A stretch of DNA of 64,000 nucleotides. Origin: Paracyclopina nana (taxonomy: Eukaryota > Arthropoda > Copepoda > Cyclopoida > Cyclopettidae). The position numbers and the translations under genes are program-made. Numbering within the stretch: position 1 is the stretch's first letter; each line of letters begins with the position of its first letter. Where the stretch lies: assembly GCA_019096065.1 (NCBI GenBank), contig JAGUCH010000009.1:2676001-2740000 (forward strand), in the 5' to 3' direction. This document shows positions 50,621 through 62,009 of this stretch, in pieces. The notes under the pieces are model-generated. The model did not search any database. It had not been told where the DNA came from and saw only the letters and a program-made list of their open reading frames with translations.

Positions 50621-51184
50621 CTTGAAATTCTTTCACACTCTCACAAATGATTGCTGCACTTCATTCTGTTTTCACAAAGATCTGGAGAATCATAGCTGCA
50701 CTGCTAATAATTTTCGAAATGGTGGTGCGCACTGTAATGTACTGGGCCGAGCATGGCCAACGTAAAATTGGTACACTTCGATCGTGGTGGTTTTTTTACG
50801 GTGAGATGTATGAACACGTCAGCCTTCGCGCGCGACTGAGCGACAACTGCTATGAAAAAGTTGTGTAGCATAGAGGGAAATCTCCTGGAGAGACCGTTAG
50901 CTCCCAAGCACTTTCTCAGAACAGCGCGCAAAACTCGCGCCCGACTCTATTCTAAAAATGCAGCTAAATGAATGAAGTACGTAGGAAATAATTCATAAAA
51001 AGGCTATCAGCTATTTTTATATTGTGATTTCATCGTTAAAGGTGATTTTGTTAGCTAATTACAGCCGATTTAACTTTTTCACATTTTTTAATGCATGGCT
51101 TTATTTTTGGCAGTAACCAGGTTTTCGGCTGAGAATGCTCGTTATTTGCTTGTGCATTTTAGCATTGTGAGTAAGGATTTCATT

Positions 51185-51342
51185 GGCTCATTATCTTCCG
51201 CGTCTTTGATCGTAGCACGGTTGCGGTTGTTATCGGTTCTTATTTACTGACGAGGTTGCGATGTCAGTAAATAAGAAGCGATAACAACCATGTAACAACC
51301 ATGTAAGCATGTTACGGTCAAAGACGCGGAAGATAATGAGCC
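51185..51342. mobile_element. Palindromic element P, copy 2 (158 bp)
   Basis: Same ends and centre as the copy at 40.5 kb, with a small internal duplication of TAACAACCATG. Flanked by ATT on both sides (51182-51184, 51343-51345). Confidence 0.92.
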
Positions 51343-52079
51343 ATTGTTTACTTTTTCACGGGGAAAGCTTTTTTTGCTTTTCAGTTTGAAACCTTGATAT
51401 GTAAAAGTAAATAAACCTATGGAAATTGTCCATCTGTCGAATTATCTTGAAATTCATATGCATAGTTGTGTGCTTGGCAAACATGCCACTTCTAGATAGG
51501 ATTTCATTCTTATCAGCAAAGGCGTCGCAGAGCTGAATCAAGTTCTACGTTCATTTGAGCTCACCTGCTAACTCAAGGATATTTTAAGGTTCCAATGTCA
51601 AGCTTGAAAACTGCTTCCAAAATAAATTAGGCTCTCATTTCAATATTAAGCTAAGTTTGAAAAACAATATAAATGCATGTAACGTATGTAGATGAACGTC
51701 GCATAATCTTATCTGAGGTCTTTTTTACGCCAAGCCGAAAAGATTGCACCAAATGTATTTGAGCAGAGTGAGTACCTTGAAAAAAGTATAAAGCAGCAGC
51801 CGTCGCCGGCGTATTTCGTATGACGTCATCGCATGCCCCACTACTACTGCTGCTCTGCATAGCAGAAGTAGAGGCCGTTTTGAGGCCGTTTTCTCCTCTT
51901 CGTCTTTGGCTCTCCCCTGATGCGGCACCGATTACATATCATCGAGGCCCAATCCAAGACCATTTGTCAAGAATCAAAGTAGCAGCTGCTTCTTCGTGTG
52001 GTTGCTGCTGTTACACCACAAATTAAGCCTGTCATCTGGTTCAAAGTTGCCCTACTAGATTACTTGTTGATTTGCCCTT

Positions 52080-52300
52080 TGATGTGGCCTAACAATAAGG
52101 CCTTTTTTAAGTACGAAATAAAACCGATTTTTTGGATGCAATTTTTTGGTAAATTAATGTAGAAAAATCAATTTACCATTAGGCTTGACTCAATTATCTT
52201 CACTCTTGCTTGCTTACAGTCCTCCAAACTGAAATGAAGCTCTCTAACAGGAAAAGAAATCCAACAACAAGATTTTCCAAAATTCATGTACGACAAGGGA
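52080..52300 (+). repeat. Family A element, copy 22 (diverged)
   Basis: GACTCAATTATCTTCACTCT, TTACAGTCCTCCAAACTGAA and CAAGATTTTCC follow in family order. The ends are weak. Confidence 0.45.
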
Positions 52301-52732
52301 TTAGTCGATTTTTGGCCCAAAAATGCATAAATCTCGAGGGATAGAGCATGGCAGAGCCGTTTTAATCCAATTTTAGTGCCTACTTCTTAAAATAGTGCTG
52401 CTGCTGCTGCTGCTTGTACAAAATGTAGAAAACTCGTTTAAATATAGGAAGGAAAGGATGAACATAGTGCATGAAAGGCCATAACTTTTCGACGCTGCTT
52501 TAATTATTTGTACAAAACAGGCAAAGAAAGCAAATAACCGAAAATTATATGAGTGTGTATAACAAGTATAACACGTTGGCCAGAGCAGTGATAAATCGTC
52601 TTTTTTCCGTCATTCCGAGGTTTCGTGCTAGAATACTAGTACACAACTAGGATTTGCATGAAATGAATTTCCCCCTTCCACAGCAACAGCAGCAACTTTA
52701 ATGGACGCCACAACAACAAAAGAGCATTCGTC

Positions 52733-53084
52733 TTATGCGATGTTCATCTACTAATTGAATTAATAAATCTTGACGCAGTCACTTGTTCAATTTGTGAGCA
52801 TTTTCAGGCTCATTATCTTCCGCGTCTTTGATCGTGGCTTGGTTACGGTTGTTATCGGTTCTTATTTACTGACGAGGTTGCGATGTCAGTAAATAAGAAC
52901 TGATAACAACCGCAACCATGCTACGATCAAAGACGCGGAAGATAATAAGCCTCAGTGTAGACAACTGAAAGTAAATTTGTGCGCTGATTTTACTCCATTA
53001 GTTTACCAATAAATTGAATTGTGCTAGTTAAATGATTGCGACTTTATTTTTGGAAGTAGAGAATGTAGATGAACGCCACTTCAA
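52733..53084 (+). repeat. Family A element, copy 23, split by palindromic element P
   Basis: Intact ends TTATGCGATGTTCATCTAC and GTAGATGAACGCCACTTC. Without the insert at 52807-52951 the element would be about 204 bp, the usual size. Confidence 0.8.
52807..52951. mobile_element. Palindromic element P, copy 3 (145 bp)
   Basis: Nearly identical to copy 1. Flanked by TCA on both sides (52804-52806, 52952-52954). Nested inside a family A element. Confidence 0.93.
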
Positions 53085-53738
53085 GAGCGTTGAAAATTGA
53101 AGATTTACGAGCTGAAACCAGCTCGAAAAATCCCTTTCACAGGCTTCCATAATTTGCCATATCTCGATTTCAACTCAATGCAAACCCTTAATCCTCCTCT
53201 GGGAGAGGCATGTGATTAAAAAGTTATGCAGCTCGTTTCTGGCTTCGATTTGGCGTTCAGCAGGCTTTCTCAATAAAATGCTGCCACAAATGCAAAATGC
53301 GAAGCTTTATGATTATAAAAATGCTATACGGCATAAACTGCAACATTCTTCCCTTTACGAGCCACTATACAGTAGTGTAGTAATTTTGATAGTAACTGCA
53401 GACAATTTTGGCAAATCGTAAATCTCAGCTCCAGGCAAGCGTACAAATTAGATGATAAGCAAAGTTAGCATGCTCCCCTGCTACATAAAGCTTGACCCCT
53501 TAGATTGGCTAGCATTGATCTTAAGAAATGGCACAGCATGCTGAAAAGCAATTTAACCTGAGCCTCTCTAAAGTTTCAATCATGTAAGTTTTTAGAAAGC
53601 GCCTCTCTTTGGATTATCTGTGATGTCGAATAAGGGTTTGCTCAACAATTTCTGCCTGTGGACTTTCCAATATTTTTGAGTACTTGCTCAGCACAATTTA
53701 AGCAGCAATAGAATAGCAATATCAGGCCTTCAGTGCAG

Positions 53739-53905
53739 TGCGTGTGGTGATCACCTATAATTATTCGCTCTCTTTGATCGTTCTGATTTGATAATATTTA
53801 CATTTTGTCGTTCTCTACCATTTGCAAAATTAGAAATTTCAGCAAATCATCTTTGTTTTCAGTTCTCAAAACTGAAATGGTCCTCATGCCAAATAAAAAC
53901 ATTCA
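53739..53905 (+). repeat. Family A element, copy 24 (right end lost)
   Basis: Left end TGCGTGTGGTGATCACCTA. Core GTTTTCAGTTCTCAAAACTG is perfectly palindromic in its outer half. Confidence 0.5.
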
Positions 53906-54708
53906 AAAAGAATTATTTATAGCAGTTGAACCCCACACAAATGCGAAAGTTCAAGTTCAATCGATTGGAGAGCAGCAGCCCCCAGAAGTAGAAAGCCTCT
54001 CAAGTGATGGTGGATCGAATTTGTGGCCTGGTCACATTTCATCAAAGATCTGGCAAATTAACCTGGCAAGAAATTAGCAGCTATGGCGGGCCGAAACCAG
54101 CAAATTGTGTTTGCCTTTCTAATACTCTGTGTATACAGGGAGAGTACCACAGTCAGTATAGTATATAGTGTGTATTAAGTAGTTTGCCAGAAGTTTCAAA
54201 AGCATTTCTCCCCCTTTAGTAGGAGAGCTGGCTTGGTAGCAAAGTTTGGCATATGTGGTTGTTATGTGTTTCACTGAATAGCTGCTCTCTCTCTCTTGCA
54301 CACACGATTGAATTTGGTGGTGGACCTCAGATATGATAAGCTTTTAAAAGTAACTCGTGACTTTCTTCATAAATCCTCTCTCGCTCAGATTTACATGCAG
54401 AATTCACGTGAGAAAATCCCAGCCGTAGCAAGAGCAAATATTGACAGCTACCTCAAGTTAGCATATGCCCAATTTCACATTTTCAGCTTAATGAACAGTT
54501 TGGCTAAGTAGCTGGGTTTTTTATTAATGTAATACATAGGCTATATGAATTATTGTGGTTAGACATGCCATATTGTTTATATACATTCTAGAGTGCATGC
54601 AGGAGTGTCAAAATTGCTTGTCAAAGTCCCGCTCACTTCAACAGGCATGAAAGAGTGTGATGCTGAATAACTACGATATTATGAGTGCGATGCGAAGTAA
54701 GGGCCTGT

Positions 54709-54924
54709 TCATCTGCTAATTATGACCGTAATTGAGCGAAAATTATAACAGTACTAGTGCTAAAAAAGGTTTTAAAAATTAGATGGCCTGATCAAGAATT
54801 GCCTGTTAAAAGGCCGATTGTGTCGCAACAAAACTGGAAAAATAGCGAAAAAATTCGCATAATGGTCAATTTTTAGAAATACTATGACGTACTTTTGCCA
54901 ATAACAGATCAGGTGAACAGGGTC
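54709..54924. repeat. Foldback-type element with TIR CCTGTTCAYCTG
   Basis: Left CCTGTTCATCTGCTAATTAT and right CAGGTGAACAGG are inverted. A lone matching end, GCAGGTGAACAGGGCCT, sits near 35090. No coding. Confidence 0.5.
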
Positions 54925-55458
54925 TAATTATCATACTTAATCATTTTTACACAAAGCTGCATATTTTAGAAAATGATACGCGAACAATCGAACTAGTCTG
55001 GATTGTTTTGCATCACCCAGCATGGGAAAAATTTGGCAATTTTTACAATATTCATTCAGAGCGGGCAAAAGTTGACCAGTTTTACACGAAAAAATTGAAT
55101 ATTTTTCCAATTGGAAACGCCCGTTCGTTTTAGTAGATTTCCGGGCGTGTATAATCCAAGTTGTGGCAACCAATAAATCAGGCCCAGACATTTTTGCTCA
55201 CATTTCTTATCTCTTGTGCAGGCTCGGAAAGTCTCAAACGGAATCAGATTATTTTTTGGGGGAAAAAGTAAAACAAGAGTTGACCTCGCGGATGTCCACG
55301 ATTTCCTCGGATTAAGATCGTAAAAAACTCACCGCGTCGCTTTTTTTACTGCGGGGAATTTCTCTACATTTGTTCGAAAAGAAAATTCCTTCTGGATCAA
55401 TTAAAAGCAAACCTCATGCAGTTTCCTTCAAATTCTAGTAACTCAATTTAGCCATTAG

Positions 55459-56019
55459 CTTGTTCTCATAAAACTCAGTAAGGCAGGCGGTAAGCAAAGC
55501 AAGGCACTTTGGAAGCTCAGAACTCAGTAAGTACTGAGCCGATTGGAACCAAATTTGGAGGTATTCATTAGAGCATATTGAAGAATCTTGATGCTTGCTA
55601 TAAAATAATAGGTGGATCCCACAACATTAGGCAGCTAAGCTTAAGCAAAGCAAGGTAACTTTGATTGCATATTTCTCAGCAACTTCTCAGCTGATTCGAA
55701 CCAAAATTGGTAGGATTCATCAGAGTTGCCGTATAATTGTTGTTGTCAAATTTAGTGCAAATCCGAGGCTGCTAAGTGGTACCCAATTTCCCTTTGCTTA
55801 ACCCAGCTTTGCTTTGCTTAAAACCAATCTTTTGAATTTGACCTCGGATTTGGACTGAATTAGGCATGAGCAATTATAAGGCAACTCTGATGAATCCTAC
55901 CAATTTTGGTTCGAATCAGTTGAGAGGTTGCTGAGAAATTCGCAATCAAAGTTACTTTGCTTTTGCTTAAGCTTAGCTGCCTAATGTTGTGGGATCCACC
56001 TATTATTTTATAGCAAGCA
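55459..56019. repeat. Nested foldback elements downstream of the dehydrogenase gene
   Basis: An outer element begins CTTGTTCTCATAAAACTCAG at 55459. Inside it lies a 428-bp near-perfect palindrome, 55592-56019, starting TGCTTGCTATAAAATAATAG and ending in the complement. Its interior has TAAGCAAAGCAAGG and CCAAAATTGGTAGG words on both arms. The outer right end is missing here. Confidence 0.85.
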
Positions 56020-56494
56020 AATACTTTTGAGAGGTTGCGAGGGTCCAAGTTTATTTTCTCCTTTGGTGATTTCGATTTTTTCTGCATTATCTGCTGAAAA
56101 AAGGCTCTATTTGTTGGACAAGTGATTTGCTGTTTCAATTTTCAAATTATAAATAATATAGTAATAATAAATTAGATTCTTGGTTGGTGCATCATTGAAA
56201 GGTTTCGAGATTTTGGCACGAACTTTTCGAGAAATATTTGGATCAAAGAGCCAATTGTCAGTTTTTGTTTTTAACTGAAATGAGAAATCTCAATTTTGTC
56301 ATTTTTATGTACCGTATTTGAAGAACCAATTGACATTCTTGTAAAGCCTTTTCCAACCTTTCGCAGTTTCTAATATGGAAACAGGAAAACTGTACAGATT
56401 ATTCTTATTTTTAGCAATTAATAGGATTTAGATGGAAAAGGCTTTAAGGGGAAAAAGTTGCGAGCGTAGTGATCAATTTTTAGTTCAATTATTT

Positions 56495-59365
56495 TTAGTA
56501 TGCTTCTTTCCAATCAATCAAGCCAGTCAGCTGTTGATTCTCAGCAAAGAGGCTGAGATTTTTCCAAAAGCACTCAGCCAACTCAGCAGGCCGTGAGATT
56601 GCGGAGACATGAGGCGTGACCACGATTTGAGGGTGTGTCCAAAAGGCGTGATCGGGAGGGAGGGGCTCTTGGTGAAACACATCCAAAATGGCGCCTGAAA
56701 GCCATTTACTTTCCAAAGCCTCGAGCAGACATTGATCAGAAATCACATTAGCTCTACCCACATTGATAAACACCGGCTTTCGACCTTGAAAGCAAAAAGA
56801 GGCCAAAAATACGCGGCGTTTTAATTAGCAGAGCTTTTGTTTACTTTGACTCAATTGGAGGTTTTCCTTGTGAAGCAGATTGGTGGTTTTCTCAGTCTTG
56901 GGCAGAGTATTGCAAATGTAGTCACAACTGGAAAGGAGCTCTGACAATTCATCCAAGGCGACAATTTTGTCTACATCTTTCATCTGAGGCATCATTGATG
57001 GGTCGCGTTTCAATGCCCAGACAGAAGATCCAAAAGTCTGAAATGGAATGAAATCCAATAAATAGAGCCCCAAAAGCGGTATTCCGGCCAAAATAGCCAA
57101 TTCTGGTTAACAGTCGACGTTTCCATACTTCTTGAGCAAAATATTCATTTCTGTGATGTGACAATTAATTAACTACAAATATCAACTTTTTTAAAGTCGA
57201 TCTTTTGTTAGCTACTAGCTTCATTAATATTTTAAAAATTATGAGCTCATGATGCCATGTTGCTTTAATTAATATACAATTATTTTTTAAACTTTAGGCT
57301 TGAGCTACATTTTAACCATGACATTATTTTACTTGTATCATATAGACAGAATTAGTAATTTAACTAATTTTATATTTATTCAAGGTCACGTAAATGTGAA
57401 ACCTCTCTAAAAAACAGCGAACGTTGATTGAACAACGTGAACAAATGAACTGAATTTTTGTGTTGTAAAGCAAATGTAAGGCTGTTTGTAAATCTAGGCA
57501 TTTTTATTCCCCAAAGTACGATTGGTAAATTGCGCAAAGTATATTTAGTTATAGGCTAAGAATCCCAAAAAGTTTAAATGTATATATTTCCTGGATCGGT
57601 GAGCCAAGAATAACGAAGTTGAATCGAGAGTAAAAGGTGCTACTTTATAGAGCAAAATTATTTCTCGTTTTACCGTCAAGGAGGAAAGAATGTCTGGTGC
57701 TGCCACCTGAGTACAAAACGGGGCATTTTTGACAGAGTTCATTTAGAAGAAGCTGTCATAACAGTATTTATTGCATCAGAGTATAACCCAAAATATGCTT
57801 TATGAAAACAGCAAATTATGCCAAACACACACAAAAAACTTGACATTACACAAGCATAAAAAGAAAACAGAAAAGAAAAACAGGCAAAAGATGAAAGGGC
57901 TTGTCTTTCAAAAGTTACTCAAGTGTGCTAGAAGGATATTCATATTTTCGTGAATATCATCACAAATTTGTAGGCATTTTTTGAGCTGAAATTCTAAACA
58001 TACCTTGAAAACTTTGGCTACTTCACTCCCCATGTTTCCAAGGCCCAAAAGGCCAATTGTTAACTCATTCAGAGCTTTTGGCAAGGCCAACCTTTTTTCC
58101 TCCTCCATCCACGTGGACTTTTCTTGGCTCTTTCGTACTTCGAAAAACTTCCTTTCCCAATTGATAACTTGGGCAACGACATATTCAGCAATCAACTGAG
58201 AAAATATAGGATGACTGGAAAAAAGTTTTAATTGTCCAATACTCTCTTACATATTTCACATATTTCACATATTTTTAATTAAAATTGAGTTTTAAAAAGT
58301 TAAGATATAGCTTGTCCTCATAAAACTCAGTAAGGCAGGCAGTAAGCAAAGCAAGGTACTTTGGGGGCTCATAACTCAGTAAGTACTGAGCCGATTGGAA
58401 CCAATAGGTGGATCCCACAACATAGCCAGCTAAGCTTAAGCAAAAGCAAGGTAACTTTGATTGCATATTTCTCAGCAACTTCTCAGCTGATTCGAACCAA
58501 AATTGGTAGGATTCATCAGAGTTGCCGTATAATTGTTGCTGTCAAATTTAGTGCAAATCCGAGGCTGCTAAGTGGTACCCAATTTCCCTTTGCTTAACCC
58601 AGCTTTGCTTTGCTTAAAACCAATCTTTTGAATGCGACCTCGGATTTGGACTGAATTAGGCATGAACAATTATAAGGCAACTCTGATGAATCCTACCAAT
58701 TTTGGTTCGAATCAGTTGAGAAGTTGCTGAGAGATTCGCAATCAAAGTTACTTTGCTTTTCCTTAAGCTTAGCTGCCTAATGTTGTGGGATCCACCTAAT
58801 AACATATTGAAGAATGTCCATGCAAAATTTCATACGGATCAGAGGTCTCTAATGATTTGCCTCACTTTCAGCAAGGCAGCCTTATCGTTCTCCAACCCGG
58901 ATGAAAATTGGCATGAAGATTCTTGAATATGTCCTTATGAATTCCTCCAAATTTGGTTCAAAGTGCCTTGCTTACCTTATAGAAATGTTTATGAGGACAA
59001 GTTAAAAAGTATTTTCGTTTGCTTGTTTATGGGCTAAAATAAGAAATTCCTTACTTGAATCTGCAAACTTGGGTGGACACTTGTTGCTCAGATTTGATGT
59101 ATGGCAAAATCGGATCGATTCCAGCCCAAGTCCCTTGGATGAACCCGAATCTGGATGGGTTTTCATAAAGAAGAGGCCCAATATTGGAGTTGTCAGCAAT
59201 CAAGATATTTATTGATGGAAGTTTTTCTTCTTGGATGGTGGAAATTTCCTCAGGAGTAATTTCTTGAATGGTAAATCTTCTGCCAAGCTCTTTTACTTGC
59301 TTTTTTGTCACCTCATTAAGCAAGCCCTTGATTGAACTGCAGACAAATATTCGGAAATGCTGCAT
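56495..59365 (-). CDS. D-isomer-specific 2-hydroxyacid dehydrogenase (glyoxylate/hydroxypyruvate reductase A-like)
   Basis: Four exons, 59365-59055, 58214-58004, 57037-56845 and 56784-56495, join in phase to 334 residues, the normal family size. The enzyme would reduce a small 2-keto acid such as glyoxylate or hydroxypyruvate with NAD(P)H in the cytosol or mitochondrion. Seen directly: LIAEYVVAQV (about 111-120), the Rossmann motif GLLGLGNMGSEV (158-169), and the catalytic triad Arg in INVGRAN (249), Glu in HQEPLP (278) and His in TPHVSA (297). The choice of acceptor for exon 2 (TTTTTTCCAG at 58215) is decided by phase: the nearer CTCAG would bring a stop. Intron 1 is mostly a transposon. The gene follows the SLC46-like gene on the same strand, 345 bases after that gene's stop. 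Substrate cannot be told from sequence. Confidence 0.93.
58311..59001. mobile_element. Nested foldback element filling intron 1 of the dehydrogenase gene
   Basis: Outer element bounded by perfect 14-bp inverted ends CTTGTCCTCATAAA (58311-58324, 58988-59001). Inside is a 394-bp palindrome, 58405-58798, starting TAGGTGGATCCCACAAC, that is the same family as the one at 55592-56019 with only scattered differences. No target duplication is evident around the outer ends. Confidence 0.88.
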
Positions 59366-59669
59366 TTTTGTTCTCCTGTGAAAAGTTGTTTGTTTACACT
59401 ATGGCGTCAGCTGACGTGACGCTTACTAGCACGTGCACAGTGGGCACATAAGCTAAAAAAAGTATGCTGTCGTCAATGGCACTTTCAACTCTAATGGAAA
59501 AGGATTAGGTTACTTTCTCGGATTAGCTGTTGTCATGTGACCCTCTATGCTCAATTGGAAGTGATATTATGAACAGGTTTCATCATCGCAAAAATCGAGC
59601 CTCAATAAAACTTTTGATTTATGGCTTGTTTACTGAACGCTAATTATTAAGAAAAACGCCTATTTCTAT

Positions 59670-59675
59670 TTTATT
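59670..59675 (-). terminator. Poly(A) signal of the SLC46-like gene
   Basis: AATAAA on minus, 36 bases past the stop codon. Confidence 0.75.
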
Positions 59676-59710
59676 GCATCAGCCACATTCATCAGAATTG
59701 CAGGGAAAAT

Positions 59711-62006
59711 CTATTTGCTTCCAATTGGACCAAACTTGCGCTCATGCAAGATGACGAAGTAATATAGAACGCAAACCATAACCTAAAAAGGTGAGCATAC
59801 AAATAAATTGAGAATACTTCCTAAAAAGCCTGCTTTTTCGTATTTACCAATGAGATGGTGACAATAGAAGCAGAGAGAATGTAGACTGCCCCAGGGAAAG
59901 TTGATACGGTGACGGAATACACTTCTTGGTAGACTGAAGACGTTACCAGACTGGCTATGGAAGAGGCTGTGGCAGTTAGGGTGAATATCTTGCCATATTC
60001 ATGAGGCTGGACCATTTTAGAAAGTATGGACCTCAGTGGAGTGGAGTCCATGCCACCAATGATTGTCAAGCAAGCTGCATAATACATCATCCAACCTCTG
60101 GTAGCAAAGCCCTAAATAATTTCCAACCTTACTTTTCTTACCAACTCAGTAGGTGCCAGAGAGAAGCTAAATTACCGTAACAAGAGTGGATGCAATTGAC
60201 AGAGTAATTCCAGTGATGCAAATCATGAAATCGTGCATGTGCAAATAGTAGCTGTAAATTGGGGTTGTCACAAAAGTGCGAACAAGTACTATAACCACAT
60301 AGAAGCTGGAAAAAGAGGTGGTATGCTTTGGTGGTATATTTCAATCAGAATGGGTATATGGTTCGGTTGGTGTTCACTTTGGGTATACTTGGCCACCTTT
60401 GGGTATGGCTTGGTATATTTTATTTATTCACTTTTTAGAGAATGGTAAGGTGCTTTTACCTGATGTAATTGGTATAGTCAGAAACACTCCAGTCGAATTT
60501 TTTTTGGGTGTACAGAAATGAAGAGCCATAAGTGCGACCCATCTCAGCAAATGTCATAACCAGCAAAAGGTAAATAATGAAGGTCCTGGTACCATTTGGT
60601 CTTTTCTTCACCAAGCACCTTGAAATAGCTAGTTAAACGATTTCCTCGTAAGAAAGCCAACCAACTCAATTGCTTTCAATTCTGCCATTTCGGGGACAAA
60701 GGTCAGCTTTGTTGCACAATATTACAGCGAAAAAAATTGCCACAAAAGATGGATGTACGCCAAAAAGTTAGTATGTTTTAACTTTACATTTTCAAAGCTA
60801 CATAATCCCCTCAAGATGTTTGAATACATCATTGCAGGATGGACTCGAGATAATTAAAACAGCTATTTCAACTTCAAATTAAGTGTATGCTATGAAAAAC
60901 TCGAATTAGAAACAAAAACCTTACTTCCATCCATCTATGAGTGAGGAGTTGGCTTTCTTGACTATTCCAGTAAAAGTCACTTTTTCTTTGCCCTTCTCAA
61001 CTGCCGAGCCAGGATCAGTTTCAGAAGTCCTAAAAAAATGTCTCATCAAGTTGCGCTAATTTTTTTTAAATAGGCTAATTCGATATACCTCAAAGTAACA
61101 CTCTCAGGTATCACATAAATATACCCTAAGCCAATAATTGTGAACGCCAAAGAGGTTCCATATACCGCATAGTATCCTCCGGCCTAAAAACGGATTCCAA
61201 GTTTTCAAATACCAAACTGGGTAATAATTTACATTGTATATTTGCCCACTGAGAAAATCAGCCAACGGAAACACTGCAATACCCAAGCCTGCCAAAATGG
61301 ACATTAGTGTTGTTCTTTCACTAAAAGCAAACGTAAAGAAGAAGGAAAGCTTCAGCCCCTGGCATCAAAAGTAGCAGTTATAAATACTTGTCATTTGTTA
61401 CATCGCCTATGTAACCATACATGGCGATTTGTAATACTGTGTAACCACCAAAGAGGTTGTAAACACTGGTAATCCATAAATACTGGGCTGGCCATTGGTG
61501 GAAAAAGATAAAAGCAAGGTAAAAAGTGCCAGATATAACATGCCCAAGGAATGGGAGAAACATCAGCAATTTCCTCCCTTTGTCAGATAATGGGCCTACA
61601 AATGCGAAATACATTACCTAGATATATGCAAGAATTCTGGTAGACATTGATATGTACCCAAGTATAACCCCATAATGATTGATGGTATAGTCTCGATGTA
61701 ACCTCCCACTATGTTATACTGAGATACCTTTTCTTGAACCAAATTCTCTTCTGCGTCATGGCTGGTCAAATTGCCACAAATGGACTGATTATACCCTAAA
61801 TTAACCAGGCATACTCGATCTAGCCATAATTGGCTAAATCCACCAATTAAAGTAAAATATGGGTTTTTTCATGCTTTCATTTACCTTGATACTGGTCCAG
61901 TTATTGCATATTGTAGCCCATAAATGATCAAAACTGGCTTCACTGCAAACAATTTGGCCAATCTGCGAATATTAGGGCCAAAAAGAGGCCTTTTCAGTTC
62001 CACCAT
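59711..62006 (-). CDS. SLC46-type major facilitator transporter
   Basis: Ten exons join in phase to 472 residues: 62006-61885, 61833-61658, 61595-61388, 61320-61233, 61183-61089, 61029-60925, 60618-60460, 60305-60176, 60111-59848 and 59782-59711. The SLC46 family (proton-coupled folate transporter and relatives) are 12-helix plasma or lysosomal membrane symporters. Seen: start MVELKRP then VKPVLIIYGLQ (helix 1), a glycosylatable loop with CGNLTSHD and two cysteines, the MFS motif LYLGPLSDKGRK between helices 2 and 3, ERTTLMSILAGLGI and FLSGQIY (helices 4-5), AGGYYAVYG, a polar central loop ending SSLIDGWK, FDWSVSDYTNYI, and GKIFTLTATASSIASLV. All introns are short except one of about 300 bases. 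Substrate is not predictable; folate-type residues were not checked. Confidence 0.93.
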
Positions 62007-62009
62007 ATT

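Noticed and set aside
50532..50868. Plus open frames over the candidate signal-peptide exon
   Set aside because: The minus strand has ATG, signal-peptide-like hydrophobic run and a consensus donor; the plus frames are its shadow.
58404..58740. Sequence GGTTCGAATC considered as a tRNA T-arm
   Set aside because: It lies in the arm of a foldback element and no acceptor stem or anticodon arm surrounds it.
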